Assembly: GCA_030530875.1 (NCBI GenBank)
Contig: JAUMUD010000004.1
Span: forward strand, 38,628 to 102,627
Reading direction: 5' to 3'
Length of the DNA stretch: 64,000 bases
Source: Corynebacterium sp.
Lineage (GTDB): Bacteria; Actinomycetota; Actinomycetes; Mycobacteriales; Mycobacteriaceae
Part shown: piece by piece, positions 20,512 through 31,700 of the stretch
Position numbering within the stretch: the stretch's first letter is position 1
How the letters are laid out: every line of letters starts with the position of its first letter
Program-made: the position numbers and the translations under genes
Notes under the pieces: model-generated
The model's input: the letters and a program-made list of their open reading frames with translations, nothing else
What the model was told of the DNA's origin: nothing
Databases searched by the model: none

Positions 20512-21786
20512 TTAATTGGCGTCCGCAGAACGCAGTGCGACGAGCTCCTGACCGCGCTTCTCAATGATCGTATTACCCGCAATGGCCAGGGATACTGGGG
20601 AGCCGGCAGGGTAGTTACCACGGTCGACCGGAATGATATAGTCCACCGCACCCGTATCCCAGTTCGCGACCGCAATGCCAGAACGCACGGGAATCAACAG
20701 GCGGTCACCCATAGCCACACCGGTACCCAGGGCATCGGTAAAGATACGGGCCACCTTCATAGTTTCGGGCACAAAGAGATACAGGCGCGAGCCATCAAAC
20801 CAGGTTATGTGGTGCGGCAAATCAGCCACATCCGGGGCATAGACATCGCTTTGACCAAGAGTAGAAATCTGAGGTGAAGGGTCCACAGAGGTCGTGGTGG
20901 TGGTCTTACCATCACTGCCAATAGAAAGAATAGTGGCCTTATCAGAACCCGCCGTTGGTGGCACATAAACTGCGGCCGCAGTTTGGCCAATGGCGACAAT
21001 CTGTGCGCCGGTGCCATTAACCGTAATATCCGAATTGGTCTCCGGCTTACGGGCATCACTAGGGGCGCGCTTCATCATCACAATGCGCGTCTTATCGCCA
21101 TCAGCCTGGCAGGCATTGGCCACAGCCACCAAATCCTTGCGGGTCAGAACGGAGTTAATCTCACAGTTCTGATGAGGCTGCATTTTTGGCTCCTGAGGGG
21201 CATAAACCTCGCCATATTCGACCGTACGCACCATATCGGAGCGCCACAATTCCAGGCGAGTGCGCGAGTAGGTGCCCACCGCATCATTGGACTGCACGCC
21301 CATCACGGAGCTTGGTGCAATATCAGAACGGGTGGCCTTATACTGGCCAGTCGTGGCCGTAATAGCAACCACATCACCGCACTGCTTCTTGTCTGAATAA
21401 GTGACTACCACTTCGCCCCAGGCCCCACCAATGGAGCAGATTGGCAGATTACGGCTATACTCCCACAGCTGCTGACCAGTCTTTGGGTCCATACCGCGCA
21501 CCACGGAATTATCCCCATCGGTCTCAGTAGAAATCGCCACCCCGCCGACAACGAGCGGTTTATTCAAGGAACCGTAATCAGCTGCAGATGCGGTCCAGGA
21601 CGTCGATAAGCTATGAGGAATAACTGTGCCAGTAGCCTCGGCGCTAAAAGTGCTGGCAGCAGGCTCCAAATGGGAATGGCGAATATTTGCCGTTGCCCAT
21701 ACGGTGCCCACACCCACCACTGCCACCGCAGTAATAATGCCAGTGGCAATAAAATCAGCGCGCTTCCTGCGCAGAACCTTCGTCAT
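20512..21786 (-). CDS. Rv3212-like membrane-anchored protein with a PQQ/beta-propeller-like domain
   Basis: The 424-residue protein has one N-terminal transmembrane anchor (about residues 12-32, ATGIITAVAVVGVGTVWATA) followed by an extracytoplasmic domain with repeated short blade-like segments (GMDPKTGQQLWEYSRN is PQQ-repeat-like). Two Cys in ICSIGGAWGE and KKQCGDVV may form a disulphide. Function is unknown; the pairing with rhlE mirrors Rv3212-Rv3211 of M. tuberculosis. ATG at 21786 is preceded by GGAAGGGAC. The gap to rhlE is 12 bases, so the two are cotranscribed. Confidence 0.8.
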   Translation of the reverse strand: MTKVLRRKRADFIATGIITAVAVVGVGTVWATANIRHSHLEPAASTFSAEATGTVIPHSLSTSWTASAADYGSLNKPLVVGGVAISTETDGDNSVVRGMDPKTGQQLWEYSRNLPICSIGGAWGEVVVTYSDKKQCGDVVAITATTGQYKATRSDIAPSSVMGVQSNDAVGTYSRTRLELWRSDMVRTVEYGEVYAPQEPKMQPHQNCEINSVLTRKDLVAVANACQADGDKTRIVMMKRAPSDARKPETNSDITVNGTGAQIVAIGQTAAAVYVPPTAGSDKATILSIGSDGKTTTTTSVDPSPQISTLGQSDVYAPDVADLPHHITWFDGSRLYLFVPETMKVARIFTDALGTGVAMGDRLLIPVRSGIAVANWDTGAVDYIIPVDRGNYPAGSPVSLAIAGNTIIEKRGQELVALRSADAN

Positions 21787-21798
21787 AGTCCCTTCCAA

Positions 21799-23079
21799 TT
21801 ACTTCCTACGAACCGCACGACGCGGACGACGCCCACGTGGGGCCTGAATTTTCTTCGCGCCCACCACACGCCGGGCCTGGCCACGAGTCGGCTGAGTCCC
21901 CTCCGGAATATCAAGAGCAGCAAAAAGCTCAGGTGAGGTACTAAACCACTGTGGCGGGTTGGTTTCCAAGCCTAATTCCTCAGCAATGGACTGCCAACGA
22001 ATCAGCTCATCATAACCAACCATTGTAATGGAGATTCCCTTAAGTCCCGCGCGGCCAGTGCGCCCAATGCGGTGAATATAGGTCATGGCATCATCGGGAA
22101 CCTGGTAATTGAATACATGACTAATGTCATCAATATCAATACCGCGGGCCGCAATATCCGTGGCCACAAGAATCGGCACACGTGAGGTGCGGAAGGCATC
22201 AAGGCTGCTCTCGCGCTCTTTTTGGTCCAAATCGCCATGGACCGCGGCCACGCTGAAACCCGCCTTAGCAAGGTCCTGGGCAAGGTGCGCGGCTTGGCGC
22301 TTTGTGCGGACAAAAATTATGCTCTTCGTAGTCAACCGTGATTGAAGTGCCAGCTCCAAAACAGGCAGCTTATCCATGGCGTGGGCCTGGAAAACAATCT
22401 GCTCCACGGCCTTATTGGCGGTATTTTGCTCCTGGCGGTCATCCTGGATACGCACCGGGTGGTGCATAAAACTGCGCGCAAGGCTCATAATTGGGCCGGG
22501 CATGGTGGCCGAAAAGAGCATGGTTTGGCGTTTCTCTGGAAGGCACCCAAAGAGGAACTCAATATCATCGATGAAGCCAAGATCGAGCATCTCATCGGCC
22601 TCATCAAGCACAAAGATACCAATCTCATCCAAACTCAACGCAGCTTGTTTATACAAGTCGATAATGCGGCCGGGCGTACCAATTAGGACATCCACGCCGC
22701 GCTTAAGCTGCTTTTTCTGCTCCTCCATCGGGGTGCCGCCCACAATAGTGGCCACACGCACCGGCAGATTCGCCGCCGCCTGCTCAAGCTCCGCGCCCAC
22801 CTGTTGCGCAAGCTCACGGGTGGGAACCAACACTAGCGCATGGGGCAGGCCATCCAATTCCGGCAGGGCCGCATCATCAAAAACCCTATCCAAAAGCGGA
22901 ATACCAAAACTCAAGGTCTTACCGGAACCCGTGCGCGCCTGCCCGATAATGTCCTTGCCATCCAAGGCCAAAGGAATGGTTGATTCCTGAATTGCAAAAG
23001 GCCGCGTAATTCCGGCCGCCGCCAATGCCTCCGTAATTTCCACGGCGACACCGAGTTTTTCGAAGCTAGTGTGAGACAC
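21799..23079 (-). CDS. rhlE: DEAD-box RNA helicase RhlE
   Basis: The 426-residue ATP-dependent RNA helicase carries all family motifs: Q motif (ITRPFAIQESTIP), ARTGSGKT, PTRELAQQ, GTPGR, DEADEMLDLGF, SATMP, ARGIDIDD and YIHRIGRTGRAG. The C-terminal tail after residue 400 is very basic (ARRVVGAKKIQAPRGRRPRR) and probably binds RNA. GTG start at 23079 follows TAAACT by 7 bases, so the mRNA is probably leaderless. Such helicases act in rRNA maturation and mRNA decay; which applies here is not shown. Confidence 0.93.
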   Translation of the reverse strand: MSHTSFEKLGVAVEITEALAAAGITRPFAIQESTIPLALDGKDIIGQARTGSGKTLSFGIPLLDRVFDDAALPELDGLPHALVLVPTRELAQQVGAELEQAAANLPVRVATIVGGTPMEEQKKQLKRGVDVLIGTPGRIIDLYKQAALSLDEIGIFVLDEADEMLDLGFIDDIEFLFGCLPEKRQTMLFSATMPGPIMSLARSFMHHPVRIQDDRQEQNTANKAVEQIVFQAHAMDKLPVLELALQSRLTTKSIIFVRTKRQAAHLAQDLAKAGFSVAAVHGDLDQKERESSLDAFRTSRVPILVATDIAARGIDIDDISHVFNYQVPDDAMTYIHRIGRTGRAGLKGISITMVGYDELIRWQSIAEELGLETNPPQWFSTSPELFAALDIPEGTQPTRGQARRVVGAKKIQAPRGRRPRRAVRRK

Positions 23080-23291
23080 AATCCCCAGTTTACAGCATGC
23101 TCTTAGCGATCAACCATCTCGCGCCCGATTTGGGGTAGTTTGCGTTTTGCCTAGTTAAAGGCCACTCGCGGTTAAATTATTCTGCTTTTCGACGCTCCCC
23201 GGTGCGGCCGACTCATTTCCCCACGCCCCTTAAGAGGCTAATATGGAGCATTATTTAGGTATCCGAATTTCACAATATAAAGGAGAACCCC

Positions 23292-23522
23292 GTGGATATT
23301 AAGATTGGTCTCGTTCATAGCCAGCGCGAACTTCTGGTTTCCCTCGCTGGCGAGCCTGACGCCATTAAATCCAGCCTCAAGGAGGCCCTGGCCAGCGAAA
23401 ACGAGCCAGTGCTCGAACTTGTGGATAAGAAGGGTACATCCCGTTTTATCCGTACCGCTGAGATTGCCTATATTGAGTTTTCTGAAGAGAAGCCACACTT
23501 TGTCGGTTTCGCTACTAAGTAG
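23292..23522 (+). CDS. DUF3107 family protein
   Basis: The 76-residue acidic protein (MDIKIGLVHSQRELLVSL...RTAEIAYIEFSEEKPHFVGF) matches the small actinobacterial DUF3107 family (TB9.4/Rv3208A in M. tuberculosis). It starts at GTG with AAAGGAGA upstream. No known function and no catalytic residues. It opens the conserved run leading to adnA. Confidence 0.88.
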   Translation: MDIKIGLVHSQRELLVSLAGEPDAIKSSLKEALASENEPVLELVDKKGTSRFIRTAEIAYIEFSEEKPHFVGFATK

Positions 23523-23549
23523 CTCAACCGCCAAAATTCCTGATACGGA

Positions 23550-24497
23550 ATGACCGAGAATAATCCAGAGCAGCCGCCGCGCCGTTTTCGCGTGCGTTCA
23601 CCCGAGGAATATGAGCGCGAGCGGCTGGCCTCCACCACTACAATGGCCGCCGCAAAGAAGCGCCCATTGCTCCTCGATTACCGTCTTTGGGGCGTGGTGG
23701 TCATTGCTATCATTAGCCTCTGGATTATTATCGACCTCATTATTCGCCCTGGTCAACCCCTGCTCGAGGTAAAATCATCCGATGTGGGGAGCGTCGAAAC
23801 GCCCAACAATACGACCGATCCAGGCTATGCCAGCCCCTTGGCCCTGCCGAACCTTTTGGGTGCGCTGCCACCGGGTCAGGACTATACGCAAAAGGGCGAT
23901 GATACCTACCGGTCCATTGCGCCGGTGGATGATTCCACGGTGGGGCAGGGCACGCAAAAGGCCGTGCGCTATACCGTGGAAGTGGAAAATCCCATTGATA
24001 CCAATGCCTATGGTGGGGATGCGGCCTTCGTGAAGCTCATTGAGTCGACGCTATCAAGCCCCTTGAGTTGGACCAAGGATTCGCGCTTTAGTTTCCAGCA
24101 TGTGGATACGGCCGCGCAGGCGAACCTACATATTCAATTGGCCACGCCTGAAACTGTGCACCGCTATTGCGGCCACAGCATTGATGCAGAAACCAGTTGC
24201 TATACCAGTGACGGTGAGCGAGTGCTCATTAATGAGGCTCGGTGGGTGCGTGGCGCCACGACCTTTCAGGGCGATATTGGGTCCTACCGCCAATACGTAA
24301 TTAATCACGAAGTGGGCCATAGCCTGGGCTATCAGCACGTGGCCTGCCCGGCGGATGGTGAACTTGCGCCCGTAATGATGCAACAAACTTTGAGTCTTTC
24401 TAATGCGGATCTCATTGCCATTGCCGATGCGGGGGATTATGAAAATAGTGGTAATCATACGTGTCGCTTCAACGCCTGGCCCTATCCGACAGGTTAA
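23550..24497 (+). CDS. DUF3152 membrane-anchored metalloprotease-like protein
   Basis: The 315-residue protein has a charged cytoplasmic N-terminus (1-40), one transmembrane helix at about 45-66 and an extracytoplasmic domain of DUF3152 type. That domain contains INHEVGHSLGYQH, a zincin HExGHxxGxxH motif of the metzincin kind, and Cys pairs (YCGHS...TSCYTS, VACPA...HTCRF) likely forming disulphides. It is probably a zinc peptidase of the cell envelope; substrate unknown. Downstream of DUF3107 in many actinobacteria. Confidence 0.85.
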   Translation: MTENNPEQPPRRFRVRSPEEYERERLASTTTMAAAKKRPLLLDYRLWGVVVIAIISLWIIIDLIIRPGQPLLEVKSSDVGSVETPNNTTDPGYASPLALPNLLGALPPGQDYTQKGDDTYRSIAPVDDSTVGQGTQKAVRYTVEVENPIDTNAYGGDAAFVKLIESTLSSPLSWTKDSRFSFQHVDTAAQANLHIQLATPETVHRYCGHSIDAETSCYTSDGERVLINEARWVRGATTFQGDIGSYRQYVINHEVGHSLGYQHVACPADGELAPVMMQQTLSLSNADLIAIADAGDYENSGNHTCRFNAWPYPTG

Positions 24498-24506
24498 AAT
24501 AGCAGA

Positions 24507-25376
24507 ATGAATGACGCCCCAAAGGAAAACCCGAACGGCATCCCAGGGCCAATTGCAACGGCCTTCCATATTCCTAATAGGCCTGGTCAAAGGCTTGGTA
24601 GCGAATGGGATTATGGCGTTTTGGTTGACCAGACGGTTGTTTCCCCAGTGATTAGTCGCGATACGGCGCTGCTTTCCTCGCGCCTGCGTGAAAGTATTAC
24701 GCCAAAGTTCGTGCGTTTTGCCAGGCCACTGCACTCCGGGGATGGCCGCGTGGTGGTGCGCGGTTATAAGGCCACCGCTTTCGAAATGGGTATGTCCCGC
24801 ACCAATCCGGATCTTGTAATTCGTGCTGCCCTAGACGTTGAGCAGGCAATTTCTGAGGTTGAGATTCCTCGCTTTGTGGATTACCTGCCGGATTTTGGCG
24901 ATGAAAATAAGGTCTATCGCACCGCCGATTTTGCGGCTTGGTCCGATTCCCCGGCCGAGGTTATTTCCACTTATGTGAATAATCCGGATTTCTCCACGGA
25001 TACCACTTTTATTACGGCCCTGGAGACCATCGCTGCGATTTTCCCAAAGCTTAAGCCTATTGATGCGCCACGCCAACTTATCCACGCGGATATGTGGGGC
25101 ACTACACTTGTTCAAGCAAGTTTGCCGCCAGTGGTGACTGATTTCTATTTCCAGGCCCACCCGGCCGGCTTTAGTGCTGCATTGGTTGCCATTGACGCGC
25201 TTGCTGATGGGGCGGCGTCGAGCAAGATTATTACGCGCTATAACTACCTGCCGAACTGGGAGCAGCTACTTTTGCGCGCACTGAGCTACCGCCTTTATGC
25301 CAGTGCCCTTGGCGGCCGTAATCAGCAGACCATTCGTCTGGTTCAGCTCGCCCGAAACCTCGGTCTAGCTGAGTAA
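24507..25376 (+). CDS. TIGR02569-type conserved actinobacterial protein
   Basis: The 289-residue protein resembles the actinobacterial family TIGR02569, distantly related to aminoglycoside/choline phosphotransferases. The stretch LIHADMWGTTLV fits a degenerate kinase catalytic loop (HGDLxxxN), and PVVTDFYFQAHPAGFS lies where the DxD motif would be. Activity is therefore uncertain. TAAAAT lies 7 bases before ATG, which suggests a leaderless message. It precedes adnA, as in related genomes. Confidence 0.75.
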   Translation: MNDAPKENPNGIPGPIATAFHIPNRPGQRLGSEWDYGVLVDQTVVSPVISRDTALLSSRLRESITPKFVRFARPLHSGDGRVVVRGYKATAFEMGMSRTNPDLVIRAALDVEQAISEVEIPRFVDYLPDFGDENKVYRTADFAAWSDSPAEVISTYVNNPDFSTDTTFITALETIAAIFPKLKPIDAPRQLIHADMWGTTLVQASLPPVVTDFYFQAHPAGFSAALVAIDALADGAASSKIITRYNYLPNWEQLLLRALSYRLYASALGGRNQQTIRLVQLARNLGLAE

Positions 25377-25453
25377 ATAGCCGCGCCGCTATTTCTTTCC
25401 CAATCTCTTATTAGGATAGTAGGGGTACGCTATCTGACTTGAAAGAGGTTGGT

Positions 25454-28400
25454 ATGACGGATACCCTTAACCTACACTTCCATACCACGGAAGAAAATCC
25501 TTCCGACCGGGAGTTTTATACTCCTTTTACTACGGGTCTTGGCCCCGGTATTCACCGGATTATTGGCAAGGCCGGCAGTGGCGTGACCACCGCCATTATT
25601 GATTCCGTCTGCGCACGCCTGGAAGAAGGCATCAACCCCGACAATATCATTGTCATCAGTGGCTCAAAAAAGAGCGCCAACCGCATCAACAAGGCTATCG
25701 AATCATTCCTGCTGGGCAAAGACCCCGAATTCGTCTCCGAACGCGCCATCGCCCGCACCATGCACGCCTTGGCCTATGAAATTCTTATCGACCGCGCGCG
25801 CAAAAACCACCAGGAATTCCTTCCACGCCTCTTGGCTGGTGCTGAGCAGGACGTCATCATCCGTGAGCTTCTCGACGGCCAATCCCAGGACCTCACTGCT
25901 GATACCGATAGCTACTGGCCTGAAGATATCCGTCCCGCCATTGGTTATGTGAGTTTCGCACGTGAACTTCGTGACTTTTTACTCCGCGCCGTGGAGCGCA
26001 ATTATAGCCCCGCCCAGCTTATTGAGGATGGTACGCGCTTTAATCGCCCACGCTGGGTGGCGGCCGGCCACTTCTTGAAGGAATACGAGCAGGTCATGGG
26101 CCTAGCCGGTACCGAGCAAGTCTCCGGCTCAGAGCTCATTGTTAAGGCCACGGAGGCCCTGGCTGAACCTGCCCTCTATCAGGATTGGCAGCAGCGCGTG
26201 CGTTACCTCTATATTGATGATGCCCAAAACTTAGAGCCCCTCTCGGCCCGCCTGCTTGAAAGCCTGATTCCTGCCACGGCTTCCACCATTATTGCCGGCT
26301 GCCCGGATCAGTCCGTCTTCCACTTCCGTGGCGCCAATGGTGAATTTCTCAGAAGCTATAAGCCTACCCATGCCGAAATTCAGGAGCACCGCTTTACTAC
26401 CATCTACCGCCAGCCGAAGGTACGCCATGCCCTAGTTGCCCGCTCCCCAATGGAGCAGTACCGCTTTATGGCTGACCGAATGCGCCGCGCCCACCTTCTT
26501 GAGGGCGTACCCTACTCGCAGATGGCTGTGGTGACCCGTAGCCGTGCACCTTTTGCCCTCATCCGCCAGGTCTTCCAGCAGTGCAATGTGCCCGTGCGCC
26601 TTCCCGCCACCGAAATTGTGCTTAATGAGGAACCACTGGTTAAGGGCCTTATTACTGCGGCACAGACCTTGACTAAGGAATTGAGCGTCGAGGAGCTAGA
26701 AGAGCTGCTCTGCGGGCCACTGGGTGGTGCGGATTCGGTGCTCTATACGCGCCTTTTGCGCAGTGTACGCAAGCAGATGCTTGAGGCCAAGTACACCGAT
26801 GAAAAGGCCACGGATACTTTGCCGGTCCAGGCCCTAGGCCTTTTGCGAAATCTGCTCGACCCGAATCACCGCAATTCCGAGCTTGAACAGTCCATTGAGG
26901 ATGCCATTTTGGGCTCGACCGAAAATACCCCGGAGCGGATCATTTATAAGCGTATCCGCGATATTATCTTTGCGGGTGCGGAGGCCGAGTCCAAGGACCA
27001 GGGCCTGGAGCTTATTTTCTGGGCCATGTGGGAAGCCACCGGTCTTTCACGCTCGCTCCAAGACCGCGCGCTGCGTGGTGGCACCATTGGTGCCCAGGCC
27101 ACCCATGACCTTGATGCCATGATGAATTTCTTCGACTTCCTGGGTGACTTTGTTGAGCGCAACCCCGGTGCGAAGCTGCTGCGCTTTATTAATAGTGTGG
27201 AGGAACAGTCGCTTCCATTCATTAGCCGTGAACGAGGTATCCACCATGTGGATGCGGTGAACCTACTTACCGCGCACTCCACGCAGGGCGAGGAATGGAC
27301 CCATGTTTTTATTGCGCAGGTCAACCAGGGTGTCTGGCCAAATCTTGATCATATTGGCACCCTTTTTGGTCTCGAGGAATTCCTCGACTATGTGGATAAT
27401 GGCATCATTCCTGGTGAGCCAAACCCGTATCTCCTTGCCCGCCTTGGGGAGGAAAAGCGCCTCTTTAATCTGGCCCTAGCTCGCGCCACCGAGGAGCTTT
27501 ATGTGCTTGCCACTGATGAGGCCAATGGTGAGGAGCCCGTGGAACCATCCATGTATCTTGACCAAATGGCTGCTGCCTTTGGCTATGAAGATAAGAAGGC
27601 CCACAGCATTGCCGACTTCTATGCGCAGCGCACCGAGGAAACTCCACTAGAAAATCCCGAGGAACCCCTCGATTATCAGACCCGCATGCGCGTCTACTCC
27701 CGTGAGGATTTGGTGGCGGAACTTCGCCGTATAGTCTGCAATATTGGTGTGGACTCCTATAGTGAGCTTGCGCGCACCGATGCCCGTGAGCAGGCCGCTG
27801 CCCAATTGCGCCGCCTGAAAGAAGCTGGTGTGAGTGGTGCTGACCCACGCTACTGGGAGGGTCTCATTCCGCTGAGCATCCATGGTGGGATTTCCAAGTA
27901 TCGTGGTCGCAATATTAGCCCCTCGCGCCTCAAAGAACTGCTTGCCTGCCCACTGCATTATCTTTTCTCCCGCCTTGGTTCCTTCGAGGAAAGCTACTTT
28001 ATCCGTGAGGGTAGGCTCGTCCACGCCTATGCTGAGGCCCTGGTACGTGGCATGGATGAGGAAGAGGCTAGAGCGACCGTCGTAAATGCCTTTAAAGAAC
28101 TCGAATCCGATGTGATTGTGAAGGCTGATGAGGCTGACTTTACTGCGGCGCTGGATAAGGCCAGGAATTATTTGAATGATAGTGCGGCCAAGCGCAATTA
28201 TCCGGAAATTTCCCTGTCCATTGATATGGAGGAGGATTTCCGGGTGACTGGTCGCCTTGACCTCCTTCAGCTTTTCGAGGACCGTGCGCGCATCGTGGAC
28301 TTCAAGTATTCCCAGAATAAGACAGTGAATGCCTATCTTCACCAGTTGGTTCTCTATGCCATTGGTGCTGGCCAGGGTGTGATTAACCTGTCTGAAAAGC

Positions 28401-28681
28401 GCATTGTGGATGCCAATCGTGCCGATGCAAAGAAGCACCGCATCCAGGCCATTGAGCACCTTGAGGCCCAGGCAGTGACTCTCAAGGGCACGGCCGGCTA
28501 TGCCCAAGTGGAGGTGAGTGAGACCGGGGATTATTCCATGGAACAATTGGACAAGGAGGCCCTGATGGCCAATATTTCCATGGCCCTGGATGCCCTGGAC
28601 CGTGATGAAATTCCTGGTTGCGGCCAAACTTCCTGCCCGACCTGCACCACCCTTGGTCTTGCTGACCCGGCCCTTAGCTAA
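25454..28681 (+). CDS. adnA: AdnA: helicase-nuclease subunit A of the AdnAB end-resection motor
   Basis: The 1075-residue protein has an N-terminal UvrD-like motor (about 1-750) and a C-terminal RecB-type nuclease. AdnAB resects double-strand breaks in mycobacteria and corynebacteria, in place of RecBCD. Here the Walker A reads GKAGSGVTT, with Val44 where the catalytic Lys belongs, and the DExQ box reads IDDAQN, so this motor looks inactive. The nuclease motifs GRLDLL and RIVDFKYS are intact. Cys in LLACPLHYLF plus the final CGQTSCPTC would form an iron-sulphur staple. ATG at 25454 has AAAGAGG upstream. Confidence 0.92.
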   Translation: MTDTLNLHFHTTEENPSDREFYTPFTTGLGPGIHRIIGKAGSGVTTAIIDSVCARLEEGINPDNIIVISGSKKSANRINKAIESFLLGKDPEFVSERAIARTMHALAYEILIDRARKNHQEFLPRLLAGAEQDVIIRELLDGQSQDLTADTDSYWPEDIRPAIGYVSFARELRDFLLRAVERNYSPAQLIEDGTRFNRPRWVAAGHFLKEYEQVMGLAGTEQVSGSELIVKATEALAEPALYQDWQQRVRYLYIDDAQNLEPLSARLLESLIPATASTIIAGCPDQSVFHFRGANGEFLRSYKPTHAEIQEHRFTTIYRQPKVRHALVARSPMEQYRFMADRMRRAHLLEGVPYSQMAVVTRSRAPFALIRQVFQQCNVPVRLPATEIVLNEEPLVKGLITAAQTLTKELSVEELEELLCGPLGGADSVLYTRLLRSVRKQMLEAKYTDEKATDTLPVQALGLLRNLLDPNHRNSELEQSIEDAILGSTENTPERIIYKRIRDIIFAGAEAESKDQGLELIFWAMWEATGLSRSLQDRALRGGTIGAQATHDLDAMMNFFDFLGDFVERNPGAKLLRFINSVEEQSLPFISRERGIHHVDAVNLLTAHSTQGEEWTHVFIAQVNQGVWPNLDHIGTLFGLEEFLDYVDNGIIPGEPNPYLLARLGEEKRLFNLALARATEELYVLATDEANGEEPVEPSMYLDQMAAAFGYEDKKAHSIADFYAQRTEETPLENPEEPLDYQTRMRVYSREDLVAELRRIVCNIGVDSYSELARTDAREQAAAQLRRLKEAGVSGADPRYWEGLIPLSIHGGISKYRGRNISPSRLKELLACPLHYLFSRLGSFEESYFIREGRLVHAYAEALVRGMDEEEARATVVNAFKELESDVIVKADEADFTAALDKARNYLNDSAAKRNYPEISLSIDMEEDFRVTGRLDLLQLFEDRARIVDFKYSQNKTVNAYLHQLVLYAIGAGQGVINLSEKRIVDANRADAKKHRIQAIEHLEAQAVTLKGTAGYAQVEVSETGDYSMEQLDKEALMANISMALDALDRDEIPGCGQTSCPTCTTLGLADPALS

Positions 28682-28710
28682 TCCCTACCTCCGACAGAAA
28701 GTACAGAATC

Positions 28711-31700
28711 ATGACTAATGGAAATCCCATCCCAAGCCTGGGGGATCCCCGCGACCCGAAGATTCTTGCCACCACATACCTTGGCCAAGCCTATGCGCCC
28801 AATGATCAGCAGGCCGCCATTATTGGTGCCCCCTGCGAACCCATGCGCGTTATTGCCGGTGCGGGTGCTGGTAAGACTGAAACCATGGCGGCCCGTGCCG
28901 TCTGGCTGGTGATTAATGAGGGCATTCGCCCCGAGCAAATTCTGGGACTAACCTTTACCCGCAAGGCTGCCCGTGAGCTTGGCCGCCGAATCCGTGAGCG
29001 CCTCAATAACCCAAATATTCTCAAATACTTCCCTGAGCTGCGCGAAACACTTGCCGTCATTAACCCCTCCGTTATGACCTATGACTCCTATTTTGCGCGC
29101 TTGATTAAGGAATATGGTCTGCTGCTTCCAACCGACGTGGACCGCCGCCTTATCGGTGAGGCTGAAAAGCGCATCCTCATTCGCGACCATTTCGCCAGCC
29201 CAGAAACCATTAGCGACTGTGGCTTTAAGAAGGTCAACCTTTTTGTCAGCGCCGTTGCGGCCCTCCAATCCGAACTCAATACAAATATGTGCACGGTCGA
29301 GGAGGCCCGTGAAGAAACCAGGGCCTTCATATTGGCTCTCCCGGACATCTATGAAAAAGACACCAGAGCCCGCGCTGAGATAATTGCTGTGCAGGATAAG
29401 CGCCTGAAGCTTCTTGATGTGGTCGATAAATTCAATAAATTTTTGGAGGCAGAAGAGCTCACCACCTTCGATATTCAGACCCTGCAGGCCTGCCAGCTGT
29501 TGGCAAAGAGCGAGGAACCAAAGGTTCATGAACTTGCCAAGTATAGGGCAGTGATGCTGGATGAATATCAGGATACGAGCTATACCCAGCACACTGTGCT
29601 GCGCCGACTTTTCGGTGGCCAGCAGGATCATTTGGCCACTACCGCAGTGGGTGACCCAATGCAGGCCATCTATTCCTGGCGTGGTGGTGCTTCGGAGAAT
29701 CTCATTAATTTCACGCAGGATTTCCGCCAAACTGATGGCAGCCCCGCCACTGCCGCCTCACTCACCACGAGTTGGCGAAATCCTGGTGATGTGCTCGATA
29801 TGGCCAATTACACCCTGCGTGAAAGTGGGGTCACCGGTGTAGAGCCCCTCCAGCCACGCCCTGGTTCCGGCCCCGGCACCGTGGTGATTGGTAAGTATGA
29901 CAGTCTGGAAACTGAGCATGCCAAGATTGTGGACTTTATCCGCACCCAATACTGGGAGCCAAAGCAGGCAGCGGAAAGCGAGACCGATCCGGAGAAAAAG
30001 ACAAAACTCGAAAATCTCACCGCCGCTGTCCTTCTGCGTAAAAATAAGGACATTATGCCCATTGCCCGCGCACTTCAGGAGGCCGGCATCCCCGTGCAGC
30101 TCCCACCGGAGTGTGTGACCGAATTCGCCGAAGTGAAGCTCCTGGTGGATATTGCCACTGTGGCCAATGATCCAAGCGATGACCAGGCTCTTCTTGGTTT
30201 GCTTAGCCACCCGCGCTTCCATATTGGCGCCCTGGATATTCTGATCCTTCAGCAGCGCCTTGAGCAGCTCATTGTCATGTACAACCAGGATGCGCCAAGC
30301 GACAGGGGACTTGTGGACCCTGAGGAATATCTCAATTACGCCATTGAGAGCATGAAATATAACAAGAAGACCATGCGCATGGGGCTTGGCGACGCCCTGG
30401 CCGATCTTGGTCCTAAGGATGAGATGGGCTATAGCCATGAGGGCTATGAGCGCCTCACGCGTATTCAGCAGATGCTTCGCACCATCCGACAGGAGAGTTT
30501 TTCGCGCCCACTGCCGGAGCTCTTTATGGATATTGAGAAATTCCTTGACCTGCGCGTGGAATTGCTAAGCTCCTATGATCCTGATGGTCAGCGCGTGGCC
30601 ACCGGCTACCTGGATGAGTTTTATAGGATTGCCACCGACTTTTCCACCATCCGGGGTGCCACCCTCGCCCACTTCCTTGACTACCTCGAATATGCCAAGG
30701 AAAACCGCGAAATTAGCAGCAGCCCAGGCTCCGTGGACCCCAATAGCGTGCAGCTGCTCACCGCACACTCCTCTAAGGGTCTTGAGTGGGACGTGGTCTG
30801 CGTGCCGCTGGCCGATAGCCGCAACTACCAGCGCGATAAGAGCCGTGGCTCCTATCTTTCCTCTGCCACCATGCTTCCATTGGCCTGCCTGCATAATGCC
30901 GCGGGCATTGTTGAGCTTGCCAATAATCATGAGAAGGCCAAGGGCAAGGATGTAATTTCTGAAGACTTCGCCATTACTGGTGATGTCGCTATTAGTGACA
31001 CGAGGTCAATTGTGGGCCAGGCCTTCCTGGCTGCGGAGAATGCTGAGAATGTGCGCCTCTTTTATGTGGCGGCCACGCGCTCGGCCGATAAGCTCATGGT
31101 CAGTTGGAATATGGATGAAAAGACGGATGGCCTGCCGGTTCTCAAGCACTATGCGGAAACCCATGAGGTCACCCAGGATATAGTGGAAGCCCCACCGGTA
31201 GCGCCGGGTGCCAATGACCCCAATATTAATGTTGACCTGCAGCCGGCCGAATGGCTCGTCACCTACAGTGATAATCTCCGTGAGGAATATGCCGCAGGTG
31301 CCCAGCTTATTACCGAGGCTAATCTTGAGCGTATTGATAGCAATGAGCAAAGCCTCCCCGGTATTTGGAACCGTGAGGTTACCGCTGTTATTGAGGAATT
31401 CCAGCGCGAACAAAGCACCGATATTGACATCACCCTGCCATCGCGTTTTTCCACTTCCGATTTGGTGAATCTCAGCAAGGACCGCGCCGCCTTCCTGCGT
31501 AATCTCGCTCGCCCAGTACCGCTCAAGCCAAACCGCTATGCCAAGCAGGGGACGGCCTTCCACTCCTGGGTGGAAACTCAGCTCACCACCGGCGGTGGCC
31601 TTTGGGATTCCATCGACCCTGATGATCGCCTCGAGATTGGTGAGGACCCCGCCGAGTATGGCGAGCTCGACGATACCCAGCTCAACGAGCTTAAGGAGAA

